From Limisphaerales bacterium (GTDB lineage: Bacteria > Verrucomicrobiota > Verrucomicrobiia > Limisphaerales > AAA164-E04): a stretch of 48,564 nt of DNA. Made by a program: the position numbers and the translations under genes. The stretch covers positions 1 to 48,564 of the forward strand of contig JAMASS010000034.1 in the NCBI GenBank assembly GCA_024761205.1, given 5' to 3'. The notes below the pieces were generated by a model. That model was given only the letters and a program-made list of their open reading frames with translations. It did no database searches and was not told the origin of the DNA. Below are positions 39,265 to 48,259 of this stretch, one piece after another. Each line of letters opens with the position of its first letter. Positions within the stretch are counted from its first letter, which is position 1.

Positions 39265-39960
39265 ATGAGCAAAGGCGAAACAGATTCATCATCGGTTGGT
39301 TTTACAGTTTGGTCCTTCTGCTAGCTGGTGTCGTAGGGAGTGCTGTTTGGTGTTTTGTACCTGTGGCAGGGAGCGACGAGGATTCGAAACGATCCGATAG
39401 GACGGTGGCCAGCGCAGAACCCCAGTTCGTTCGCGATTTTCTTGAACGAACGATGTGGCCTGGATTCCGAGCGGGCCAGTCCGAGGGACATCCGCTGTGA
39501 GAAGTCTCCAGCGACGGTTTTTGGCTGGACAAAACGAAGTCACAGCGCATCAACACAAAGCTTTTGTGAGGGAGACCGGCTACGTACTGTCGCCGAACGA
39601 AAACCGAATCCAGACGATTTCCCCGGTGCCAATCCCTCGATGTTTAGTCCTCGGTTCAGTGGTTTTTGCCCCATCCTGCGCAGACTGTTTCTGTGAATAA
39701 TCATTATGCCTGTGGACTTACATTCCGAGGGCCAGCTGAAGACATCCCGAAGGACTAGGGTCTGGAATTTCAGACCGGGAGAATTTCCCGGTAGTTCCAT
39801 GTTTGTTGGGAGGACGCAGTGGTTTACGCGAATTGGGCGAGTAAAGCAGAGTGGGAATACGCCGCTCAGGGAGGATTCAATCGGAGAGAATTCACTTGGG
39901 GTAATAAATTGGTGCCCAGCCAGGAGTGGTCTGTCTCTCACAGGATTCTACTGCGTCAAG
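39265..39960 (+). pseudogene. Formylglycine-generating enzyme (SUMF1/FGE) pseudogene
   Basis: Fragments in changing plus-strand frames match the FGE-sulfatase family. They begin with an N-terminal membrane or signal segment, LVLLLAGVVGSAVWCF (about 39306-39353). DGFWLDKT (about 39512) follows, shifting to EVT and then FVRETGYV (about 39560-39583). VAERKPNPDDFPGAN, LGSVVFAP, and VNNHYA follow. The last segment is [19 protein letters not shown], then [15 protein letters not shown] (39819-39938). The usual RLPTE between the last two parts is deleted. At least four frameshifts are needed, and the catalytic cysteine region is absent. FGE normally converts an active-site Cys of sulfatases to formylglycine. 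Confidence 0.75.
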
Positions 39961-40739
39961 GTTGCCCCTTCTCCTGCCAAAATGGCATGATTAATCGCTA
40001 AATTCGATCGATTCGACTTAAGATTCGATCAATCCATTAGCCGAAAGTAATTTTCTAAAAAAATGATTTGCCCACTTGACAGCAGGGAAAATGTGACGTA
40101 GTTAAGAACAGGATTTTTGATAATGGGCAATCTGTTAATGTCAAAGCTTGATCTTTGTTAATGCCCGGAAAATTTTGATGGAAGCGATTACACGCGGAAA
40201 TCAAAAATCCCCATATCCTACTTCTAGTTCTGAAAACTCCCCGGGCCCCTAAGCTGTCCTCAAGGCTAAGGGCCCGGTTTTAAATGAATCGGAATGATAA
40301 ATTATGGGCTTGACCGGTAGCGGGCGATGCTTCACCTCGGGCGCGCGGATGAGGGCGCGCTTGTGAATGTTGACCATATTCCAACTCCGGTCATTGGCGC
40401 TGTAGAACGGGGCGGAAGGGGTTGTCGCTTGCGTTGCCGAGTCCTTGTCCGGTAAGGGCATTCTCCGTTTCCTGCCAGGGGCTGTTGAAAAGCAGGGCAC
40501 CCTTCCCGGGTACTGATAAATACCGCGCCTATCGCCCCGTTCCGGTTTTCGGCGCGCCGTCATCAATCACGCCCTCGCTTATGCGGAAGGGCTCGTCAAC
40601 ACGATTGAAGGCCAAATAAAACGGGCACGGCTCGTTCCGCCACTAGAGTAGCCGTCGGATGCTGTTTTTTCATCGCTGAGACGGTCTGGAAATACAACAA
40701 GGGGATCGCCTCTGCCTGCTTCATACGGAGGTCCCTCGC
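39961..40739. other. Intergenic region between two pseudogenes
   Basis: 40000-40240 is AT-rich and shows no gene. It contains a TTGACA at 40076-40081 without a good -10. Near 40530-40625 a plus-strand frame reads INHALAYAEGLVNTIEGQIK, a possible remnant with no recognised family. The minus-strand frame at 40249-40566 looks like chance. A terminator-like hairpin is listed separately. Confidence 0.35.
40241..40281 (+). terminator. Terminator-like hairpin
   Basis: CCGGGCCC at 40241-40248 pairs perfectly with GGGCCCGG at 40270-40277 across a 21-nt loop that can pair partly. It is followed at once by TTTTAA. It would end plus-strand transcription from the aroE/FGE-remnant side. Confidence 0.45.
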
Positions 40740-42170
40740 GTGAGCCGGATCAATCAGCTTTATTACGGCGATTGCCTGACTGTTATGCAGGATCAATTGG
40801 GGCCGTGCAGCACGGACCTGATTTACCTCGACCCGCCCTTCAACTCGAATAGGGCTTACAACGCTATCTATAAAGACGAGACCGGGCGTCCTTTGCCGGA
40901 ACAGGTCGAGGCCTTTTGCGATCAATGGACGTTGGACGGTGAGCGGATTCACGCCATCGAGCAGTTGCCGGTGCTCATGCGGGAACCCGGCATTGATGAT
41001 GACACCGCAGAGTTTTGGCGGCTTTGGATGAAGTCCCTGCGCCGGACGGACCCGAGGTTGTTGGCTTATCTCTCTTATATGACGGAGCGGCTCCTGCCTA
41101 TGCGCGGCATCCTCAAACCCACCGGGCATTTACCTGCATTGCGACCCGACTGCCAGCCATTATATCAAGGTGATGTTGCACGGCGTGTTCGGGCACAGGA
41201 ATTTCAGGAATGAATCGTGTGGGCGTATCGCACCGGCGGAGCGAGCAAACGGCATTGGCCGCGCAAGCACGATGTGCCACTGTTTTATACAAAGTCCGGT
41301 TTGTATAAGCATCACCTTATTCAAGAACAAATCTTTTACCATAAGCCATTCTTCAGCGAACAGGTTGATGAACAAGGGCGCTATTTTGCAGATGTTTAAA
41401 ATATATGGGACGATATAAAAGCCATTATCAATATATCTAAAGAACGCCTCGGCTATCCTACGCAGAAGCCCTTGCCGTTGCTGGAGAGGATCATCAAGGC
41501 GAGATCGAATGAGGGTGATGTGATGTTCGACCCCTTCTCTGGTTGCGCCACCACCTTGGAGGCGGCGCATAGGTTGAAACGCCGCCGGATCGGAAGCGAC
41601 ATCGCCATCCACGCCATCAAGCGCGTGGCTACGGCTCGACTGCATGATCGGCTCGGATTGAAGGAAGGGGTTGACTTCGTTATTGATAGCGTGCCAAGCA
41701 CGCTTGAAGGCGCCATTGATTTATGGAAGCGTGACCCGTATCACTTCCAGAAATGGGTGGTAGAGGAGGTGGACGGCTTCGTCACGACGAAGCGGGGCAT
41801 TGACGGCGGCATTGACGGACGCATCTACTTCGGGCGGTCAAGGAAGAAGTTGCGCTCGATGGTGTTGGAGGTGAAGGGCGGCGAGAATGTCAATATCAGC
41901 GTGGTGCGCTAGCTGCGAGGTGTCTTGGAACGTGAAGAGGCCGATATGGCCGGCCTGATCCTGATGCGCAATTTGAAGCCGCAGCAGAAAGCCGCCTTCA
42001 GCCGTGAGATGGCAATGGCCGGAGAGATGAAGGACAAACGCTGCCCCCGACTGCAACTGCTGAGTGTGCCGGACATTTTGGCAGGACGCCGCTTCACATT
42101 GCCGGAGGCGCCCGCCGCACGTGGGTCCAAGCAGGGGCAGCTCCCCTTCCCCACCGAAGCCTCTCTATGC
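40740..42170 (+). pseudogene. Site-specific DNA adenine methyltransferase pseudogene
   Basis: A good ribosome site (GGAGGT, seven bases before GTG) starts MSRINQLYYGDCLTVMQ, then LIYLDPPFNSNRAYN, the DPPY-type catalytic motif. Near 41125 the frame shifts so that LHCDPTASHYIKV is read in another frame. It returns at about 41217 to VWAYRTGGASKRHW. An in-frame TAA at 41397-41399 and TAG at 41910-41912 interrupt an otherwise continuous frame. Beyond the TAA come GYPTQKPLPLLERII and the SAM-binding MFDPFSGCATTLEAA. A C-terminal restriction-endonuclease-like segment follows: GIDGRIYF and LEVKGGENVNISVVR. Past the TAG the reading continues with LRGVLEREEADMAGLILM. The full protein would have been about 470-480 residues. 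The lesions make activity unlikely unless stops are read through. Confidence 0.85.
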
Positions 42171-42384
42171 CCAGAATTTATCATTGCGGTAAGTTTTTTT
42201 CACAATCCCTCCGATCCATTCATAGGGGAGCTTGGGTTGATTTTGTGCTTGCGCCGCAGGCGCCACGGCGAACGTCAGCAGCAAGGCTGCCGTTGAGGTT
42301 TCCGGTTGTCAAGGCGGGAAGGACCTTGGCGGTTTGTTTGCCGGCGTTTATCAATGCCAGCAGGATGAAGCGTATCTTGTTCAT
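42165..42384 (-). pseudogene. Small exported protein remnant with one frameshift
   Basis: An ATG at 42384 opens MNKIRFILLALINAGK and runs to a stop at 42220. In a neighbouring frame the same region reads AALLLTFAVAPAAQAQ, a clear signal-peptide core with an Ala-x-Ala cleavage site. It continues with NQPKLPYEWIGGIVKK to a stop at 42165. One frameshift near 42300 would join a start to a short secreted protein. The function is unknown. It overlaps the decayed 3' end of the methyltransferase on the other strand. Confidence 0.35.
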
Positions 42385-42772
42385 TTCTTTGTGTTTCTAA
42401 CTGTTTTGAATGCTTTAACAATGACTCCAGCGCCTTCGCCGGGCCGTTGCTAACAGCATCGACAAGAAACGAGGATGTCTCGTCTGTTCGCCCTTGGCGT
42501 CAAGTGGTTGTAATCCTCGACGCCGTTTGTGCGGGCTATTATATTGAGCGAGCGGCCCGACAAGCGAAACCCGTCAATGTTGTTAGCAGGAGAAGACCCA
42601 ATTGAGGAGCGAGGCGACGTCAACAGGAAAAGTCACTTTTCCGGTATTTTTTCGGGTGGAGATTTTTGGCGACGAGTAGTGGTCAAAAAGCGCCATTCAT
42701 TGGTGTGGATCGGTTCGGCCGAGCAGCGGGGGGTTATTTGCAGAAACTGACGTCGGTGCGGATGGTGGGTGT
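42385..42772. other. Gene-free stretch downstream of the efflux operon
   Basis: No convincing gene is seen. The plus-strand frame at 42529-42750 has no family resemblance and no ribosome site. The only structure is the short inverted repeat with a T-run listed separately. Confidence 0.35.
42626..42652 (+). terminator. Weak terminator-like palindrome with T-run
   Basis: GGAAAAGT at 42626-42633 mirrors ACTTTTCC at 42635-42642 and is followed by GGTATTTTTTC. The usable stem is short and AT-rich. It has the polarity of a plus-strand terminator. Confidence 0.25.
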
Positions 42773-45700
42773 TTAATAGCGGACAGCGCCGGAGGCCGGC
42801 AGGGTCGCTCCCTCCTGACGCAGACGTTCCGACAGCGTTTCCAGACCAAGCTCCTCGGCAATCACCATTAAGGCCGGAATGAACGATAGAACCACCACCG
42901 CAGACACCAACGTCCCGACGCCCAACGCAATCGCCATCGGCACCAAGAAAAGCGCTTGAATGCTCGTCTCGAAAATCATTGGCCCCAAACCCAAGAAGGT
43001 CGTCAGTGCAGTCAATAAAATCGGCCGGAATCGTCTCTGGGCGGACAGAATAATCGCCTCAACCGGATCCTTACCTTGCCGCAGGTATTGGTTGCGTGTC
43101 ACCGCCAACACAAAAGCGCCGTTCACCACCATCCCGCAAAGGGCCAGCATCCCGAAGATGCTGAACACGCTCAGATCAAAACCCATGATTACATGCCCCA
43201 ATACCGCCCCTGATAAACTCCAAGGAATCATCAACAACACAATCACCGCCTGGAGATAGCTGCGCAACAGCGAGGCCATCAGCACATAAATCGCAAACAA
43301 AGAGAGCATCAGTCCCCACGATAAATTGGCCATGGAATCCCGCTGCTCCCGCTGCTCGCCCTCAAAACTGTATTGCATCCCGGGGTGCTTCGCCATGATC
43401 GCCGGCAGTTCGGTCTTCTCGAATTTCGAAAGCACTTTGTTCCCGGTGGTGATTCCGGGCGACACATTGGCCGTCACGTTATGAACTCGTGCCCCATTGA
43501 CCCGCTCGATCCGAGTCGGCGCGGACGTCAGGATCACCTTGGCAGCCTGCGACAATGGGATCTCGCCACCCCCCGGGATGCGAATCAACAAATTTTCCAA
43601 TCCGCTCAATGACCGCCGCTCTGCCTCGGGATATTTCACCATGACACGAACTTCCTCCCGTCCCCGAGGTTGTCGGAGCGCTTCAGCGCCATAAAAGGCA
43701 TGCCGAATCTGTTGTCCCAATTCCCTGGCGGTGATGCCCAAGCTGCGGCCTTCAGGCTTTACCTCAAAATCAAACTGCGGCATCGCGCGTCCGAAACCCT
43801 TCTTTACATCCTTCACCCCCGGGTACCTGCCGATGGCGGCGGCGACTTCCGCCGCCGCCGCCCGTAGCACATCCACTTCCTTATGAGAAATCTGAATATC
43901 GATCTCAGCTGAGCCTCCCGGACCAATCAGATAATCAAAAAAGACAGACTCCACATCCGGAATATCCGGAATGGACTCCCGCCAAAGATTGGCAAATTGC
44001 TCCCCCGTAATCCTGCGCTCACTCTGCGGCACCAGTCTTACTGATACTTCGCCCCCATTAAATCCCCGATACTTCAGCCCGACCGAAATCCCCACCAAGA
44101 TATCCGGCTCCCCGTTCTTTTCCAAAGCCACCCGGGCGGACTCCTCCACTTGGAAGCAGATCTCGCGAATGCGCCCAATGGGGGTGCCCGACGCCACTTC
44201 GATCTCCGCCTGAATAAACGGCGTTTCAATAGAGGGGCGAAAGGCAAAGTTGATGCGCCCACTAAAAGTGTAACCGATCGATAAAAACAACACGCCGACA
44301 AAGATGGCGCAGGTGAAATAACGATTCCGCACCACCATCCGAATGACTGGTCCGTACCACTGGTCGATGGCGTCATCAATTCGGATTCTCAAGGTGGTCT
44401 GCCAAGCATGAAATCGCTGAAACCACCTGGAGCCGGGATGCTTACTTTGATGCGCCAAATGCCCCGGCAAGATCAACAAACATTCTATCAACGAGACCGT
44501 GAACACCGCGATCACCACCGCCGGAAGTACAGAGAAAAAACGTCCCGTTTCACCCGGCACAAAAAGTAAAGGCAAAAAGGCGATGATGTTGGTGGACACC
44601 GCAAACACCACAGGAATCGACATCTCTTTAACACCCTCAATCGCCGCCTCCAACCGGTTCATCCCCAGACACATTTTATGGAAGATATCCTCTCCCACCA
44701 CAACAGCGTCATCCACCACAATGCCCAAGGTCACGATAAAACCAAACAGCGATAGCATGTTAATACTCGCATCCATTGTCGGCAGCAGGAACAACGACCC
44801 CAAGATCGAAACCGGAATGCCCACCGCAGTCCAAAATGCCACCCGCAGTTCCAAAAACAGACCCAAAGCAAGAATCACCAAAAACAAACCCAAAGCACCG
44901 TTTTGCAACAGCATGTCGATGCGCTCCGCATAGCTGTGCGAGCGATCAAACGTTACGGCCATACCCACACTGGGCGGCAAATGAGCTCTTTCCCGTTCAA
45001 TGTACTCACGGACCGTGTTGGCAACGTCTAATGGGGATTGCGTTTCCGAGCTATGCACAGCCAACCAAATGGAGGGTCGCCCATCAAAGTAATTCTCGGC
45101 ATCGGACTCTTCAAAATTGTCGGTAATCACAGCGATATCCTGCAACCGCACCTTAGTCCCATCAGTCTTGCTCAGAATGGCAATCTCACCAAACTCTTTG
45201 GCGAAATCGCGCCGCTCGCTCGTCCGCAACAGAAAATCCCCGCCAGGCGTCTTGATCGACCCCGCCGGCACATCTAAAGCCGAGGCATCGACCGCTCGTG
45301 AAATATCTTCCAGCCGCAGCCCTAACGACCGCAACTTCGCTGGGGAAATTTCAATGCGAATTTCCGGACTTCGGATCCCCCGCAATTCAACGAGAGATAC
45401 CTCCGGCTGCGAAAGCAATCCTTCCTCGATCTGACGCGCAAAGGCCAACAAACCCCGTTCATCCAAATCACCATAAATCGAAACATAGAGCACTCCCCGT
45501 CGGCGGCCGGTGTTCAACGACACAATCGGCGGTTCCGCATCATCGGGAAACAAGTCGATTCGCTGCACCGCGGCTGTGACTTCCTGTAATCCGCGATTTC
45601 GGTCCATCCCCGGCGTCAATTCTGCCGTCACCAAGGCCCGCCCCTCAATTGCCTGCGCCCGCATCTCACGGATAATCTCCATCCCCCGCAATTCCGACTC

Positions 45701-45919
45701 AATCGGCAGGATAATCGACTGTTCCACCTCCTCCGGACTCGCGCCGCGATACTGCATATCGATCCGAACGACATCCAAAGTATAAGTCGGATAGATCTCC
45801 TGACGAATATGACGCGCCACCAAGAACCCGCTCGCCACCACGGCAATCATGAGCAGGTTAGCCGCCACGTGATTCTGGGCAAACCACGCCATCACGCCCA
45901 CCTTCTTGACTTCTTGCAT
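42773..45919 (-). CDS. RND-family inner-membrane efflux transporter
   Basis: This 1048-residue resistance-nodulation-division permease is of AcrB-like length. From M1 at 45919, TM1 is AANLLMIAVVASGFLVA, followed by the large periplasmic porter region. TM2-TM6 include LGLFLVILALGLFLELRV. TM4 carries the proton-relay pair D403-D404 in GIVVDDAVVVGEDIF. The second half repeats the pattern and ends in the VPMAIALGVGTLVSAVVVL helix. It should work with the adaptor encoded just upstream and an outer-membrane channel not present here, exporting small molecules by proton antiport. Its stop-start junction with the adaptor is TAA-G-ATG. The open frame extends 51 bp further upstream into the adaptor gene, but the ATG at 45919 gives the normal N-terminus. 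The substrate cannot be told from sequence. Confidence 0.95.
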   Translation of the reverse strand: MQEVKKVGVMAWFAQNHVAANLLMIAVVASGFLVARHIRQEIYPTYTLDVVRIDMQYRGASPEEVEQSIILPIESELRGMEIIREMRAQAIEGRALVTAELTPGMDRNRGLQEVTAAVQRIDLFPDDAEPPIVSLNTGRRRGVLYVSIYGDLDERGLLAFARQIEEGLLSQPEVSLVELRGIRSPEIRIEISPAKLRSLGLRLEDISRAVDASALDVPAGSIKTPGGDFLLRTSERRDFAKEFGEIAILSKTDGTKVRLQDIAVITDNFEESDAENYFDGRPSIWLAVHSSETQSPLDVANTVREYIERERAHLPPSVGMAVTFDRSHSYAERIDMLLQNGALGLFLVILALGLFLELRVAFWTAVGIPVSILGSLFLLPTMDASINMLSLFGFIVTLGIVVDDAVVVGEDIFHKMCLGMNRLEAAIEGVKEMSIPVVFAVSTNIIAFLPLLFVPGETGRFFSVLPAVVIAVFTVSLIECLLILPGHLAHQSKHPGSRWFQRFHAWQTTLRIRIDDAIDQWYGPVIRMVVRNRYFTCAIFVGVLFLSIGYTFSGRINFAFRPSIETPFIQAEIEVASGTPIGRIREICFQVEESARVALEKNGEPDILVGISVGLKYRGFNGGEVSVRLVPQSERRITGEQFANLWRESIPDIPDVESVFFDYLIGPGGSAEIDIQISHKEVDVLRAAAAEVAAAIGRYPGVKDVKKGFGRAMPQFDFEVKPEGRSLGITARELGQQIRHAFYGAEALRQPRGREEVRVMVKYPEAERRSLSGLENLLIRIPGGGEIPLSQAAKVILTSAPTRIERVNGARVHNVTANVSPGITTGNKVLSKFEKTELPAIMAKHPGMQYSFEGEQREQRDSMANLSWGLMLSLFAIYVLMASLLRSYLQAVIVLLMIPWSLSGAVLGHVIMGFDLSVFSIFGMLALCGMVVNGAFVLAVTRNQYLRQGKDPVEAIILSAQRRFRPILLTALTTFLGLGPMIFETSIQALFLVPMAIALGVGTLVSAVVVLSFIPALMVIAEELGLETLSERLRQEGATLPASGAVRY

Positions 45920-45920
45920 C

Positions 45921-47132
45921 TTACTCACGGCCCAAGTCCCACTCACCCAGTCCGCCTTGGCCTTCGTCAACCGCCACCGGCTGAGGATTCAACTTCATCC
46001 CCGGCAACACCGCTCTGAGAGGACTCACGATCAATGAATCTCCCGGGTTAATGACATTGCTCAGGTAGACCATTTCATCTCGGCGCCACCGAACCTCCAC
46101 ATCCCGAATCTGCAGCTCATCGTTCGCGTCGCTGATCCAGACCTTATCACCCTCACGCAACGCATCCCGTTGCACAGCCAAGACATTATTCAATTTACCC
46201 GCATCAATTTCGACTCTGACGTAACTCCCGATTAAAAGGGGCGACTCCACCGACTGCCCACCAAAACCGAGCGGGTCCTTGACACTCACCAGCACCCTTG
46301 CCATCCGACCATCCCGTTCGATATCACTGAGCAATCGCACCACTTTCCCCTTACGATGCGCCATCCGGTCATCACCGACCTCCAAATAGATATCAGCCCG
46401 AGCGCCCTCCTCTCCCCCCTTGGGCAACTTGATCCAACGCAACTTGTCCGCCGAAAGCGAAACGCGCACCCAAAACTCGTCCGTCCCCGCCAAAGTCACC
46501 GCCGAGAACCCGGGGCCCACACGCTGTCCCGTCTCCACAGCCTCCGCCAACACCACGGCGTTAAAAGGCGCCCGCAAAACATGCCGCCGCAACAATTCCT
46601 CATTCCGCTCCAACACCGCCTGCAACTGTTGCCACTCCGCCAAATGCGTCGCCACCGCCGATTCCAACGCCGCCAATTCCGTGCTCGCAATCACCCGCTC
46701 TTGAGCCAACCGCCCGGCCTCCATGCGCTTTCGTCGCGCCTCCTTCAACAAAGCCTCCGAGCGCGCCACCGCCGCCGCCGCCGCCCGCACATCCAACTGC
46801 ATCAACCGCGAATCAATCTCAAACAAATCCTCCCCCTCAGCCACGAACCCTCCCAGACTCAACTCAGAATGCTGCTTCAGAACAACCCCGCTCACCTGCG
46901 GATACACCACCACCTGCCTCGCAGGAAGAACCGCCCCGTAAGCCGTCACCGAAATGCCGTGCGTCGAAGGCTTCGGAGCCACCGTCTTCACCATCTTCGG
47001 CGGACGCCGCTCCGCCTCCGGCATCGTCTCAGGACCCGTTACCAACAACCCATACCCCGCCACTGCAAGTCCGGCCACCGCAACCGAAGGCAGCCACGGC
47101 GACCTTCCCGAACTCTCCAAGCCGACACTCAT
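45921..47132 (-). CDS. RND periplasmic adaptor (membrane-fusion protein, HlyD/AcrA-like)
   Basis: About 403 residues from an ATG at 47132. An N-terminal membrane anchor, LPSVAVAGLAVAGYGLLV, comes first. Next is the first half of the lipoyl/barrel-sandwich region, AVLPARQVVVYPQVSGVV. A helical hairpin, rich in Ala/Glu/Arg, carries AVARSEALLKEARRKR and later LQAVLERNEELLRRHV. The returning strand is LRAPFNAVVLAEAVETG. Beta-barrel and membrane-proximal domains follow. Such adaptors bridge RND pumps to the outer-membrane channel. It is first in a two-gene operon with the permease one nucleotide behind. The open frame begins at 47222, but the extra 30 residues look unlike a leader, so the later ATG was chosen. 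The start is not certain. Confidence 0.92.
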   Translation of the reverse strand: MSVGLESSGRSPWLPSVAVAGLAVAGYGLLVTGPETMPEAERRPPKMVKTVAPKPSTHGISVTAYGAVLPARQVVVYPQVSGVVLKQHSELSLGGFVAEGEDLFEIDSRLMQLDVRAAAAAVARSEALLKEARRKRMEAGRLAQERVIASTELAALESAVATHLAEWQQLQAVLERNEELLRRHVLRAPFNAVVLAEAVETGQRVGPGFSAVTLAGTDEFWVRVSLSADKLRWIKLPKGGEEGARADIYLEVGDDRMAHRKGKVVRLLSDIERDGRMARVLVSVKDPLGFGGQSVESPLLIGSYVRVEIDAGKLNNVLAVQRDALREGDKVWISDANDELQIRDVEVRWRRDEMVYLSNVINPGDSLIVSPLRAVLPGMKLNPQPVAVDEGQGGLGEWDLGRE

Positions 47133-47644
47133 ACCACACCCCAACACTCCATTGGGAAACCCCGATTCATACGCCAATGCCCCCCATTCGGCAACCGATT
47201 CCCACACACCCCAAAACGCCAAGCCCTGAATGCCACCAAAACCCCGCCAGCCTCCAATAACACCGGAACAATATAGGCAACTGAACCGATGCCGAGCCAG
47301 TTAACGGCAGTTTCCGACCACTTCCCGATGCCGCCAAGCAAGGGCATGTCCTCCCGCCCGCCAGCGAACAAAAAAGTGCGATTTTCCCGTTGACATCCCT
47401 GTTCCCCTTCAATTAGGGTTTTTACTGCTAACGATACAAGGCGATTCCAACGTTGGGTCGCCCGTCCCATACAATAGCCTGAATCAAGGTGTCGGGGGGA
47501 GAATTGCAAGCTCCTCCCGATGCTCAGGCGAAACGGCGGGAGCTTTCCGCACTTAAGCCTGCGTATCGTAATCAACGGCCCGGCAGCTTGCCGCTGGGGA
47601 CTTGACAACGGAAAGAAAACAATTAAATCAAAGAAAGCATTGCC
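47133..47644. promoter_or_regulatory. Divergent intergenic region with inverted repeats
   Basis: This region lies between the efflux operon (leftward) and the exported-protein genes (rightward), so it should hold both promoters. A TTGACA on the plus strand occurs at 47390-47395 and another at 47602-47607; neither has a good -10. An inverted repeat (AAGCTCC at about 47507-47513 with GGAGCTT at about 47539-47545) encloses a 25-nt loop. I could not match it to a known riboswitch. The frame open on the minus strand here (47129-47608) has no family resemblance. Confidence 0.35.
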
Positions 47645-48259
47645 ATGAACTTAATCAGGCAAACTATCAAAGCCCTCTTCGGCTTGAACCTCATCCGGTG
47701 CGCCCGTTTCCGGGCCTTCCTCACCAGCCTTCCGTTTTTCGGAAAATCAACCGTCGTCGGAACGGTCATCGGCGCGCTGCTGCTTATGCCATTTGGCGGC
47801 GTTCCCGTGGCGCAAACGGCAACAATTGAAGTATACTGTGCTGAAACTGGAGCATATTTAACTATCCCGATCCCCGACGAAGTCGCTGATATCCTTGGTG
47901 TTATGTGCTTTGATCTTCAATGCGAAGACATCGACGGTTTCCAAAATGCTGTTAACACCTGGGAAAACTGTGACGGCAGAGCAAGAGGAAGAGCTGGAAA
48001 CGAAATTGGATTCATAAAAATTGGAATGGCGATAGACTTGGGTGCGATCCTAGCAGGTGCACTGGTCGGCCTAGCAACGTGTAAGATAACTGTCCCCGCA
48101 TATCCAGTATGTTCTGCTGGTGTAATGATCTTAACCGCGTTCGCCGTGTTAAAAACAGGATTAAGCACCGCAGAGGCCATACACTCAACTTTCAACGACT
48201 TAGAAGACAAAGTCGCAGCCTGCAAGACAGCTCTGAAGTACGCACTGATGAACCTATGA
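47645..48259 (+). CDS. Hypothetical exported, hydrophobic, cysteine-containing protein
   Basis: This 204-residue protein has no recognised family. A long positively charged N-terminus leads into a hydrophobic core (about 36-52, STVVGTVIGALLLMPFGG). A likely signal-peptidase site follows near VAQTA at 55-59. The mature part has seven cysteines (65, 88, 93, 109, 146, 156, 193). It also has a Gly/Ala-rich hydrophobic stretch at about 129-172 (LGAILAGALVGLATC, then AGVMILTAFAVLKTG) that could insert in a membrane. The acidic C-terminal part looks helical. The stop overlaps the next start as ATGA, so the two genes are coupled. A bacteriocin-like or envelope role is possible but unsupported. The ribosome site is weak (AAAGAAAG). 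Confidence 0.65.
   Translation: MNLIRQTIKALFGLNLIRCARFRAFLTSLPFFGKSTVVGTVIGALLLMPFGGVPVAQTATIEVYCAETGAYLTIPIPDEVADILGVMCFDLQCEDIDGFQNAVNTWENCDGRARGRAGNEIGFIKIGMAIDLGAILAGALVGLATCKITVPAYPVCSAGVMILTAFAVLKTGLSTAEAIHSTFNDLEDKVAACKTALKYALMNL

Noticed and set aside
35235-42770. Insertion sequence as the cause of the decay
   Set aside because: I found no transposase motif, terminal inverted repeats or target-site duplication that I could support.
47490-47560. Possible riboswitch (CTCAGGCGAAAC next to a GGGAGCTT stem)
   Set aside because: It is superficially like the end of a glycine aptamer, but the other conserved half is absent, so it is recorded only as an inverted repeat.
47129-47608. Minus-strand frame of 159 codons upstream of the efflux adaptor
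   Set aside because: It covers the expected promoter region, overlaps the adaptor in another frame and has no recognisable domain.
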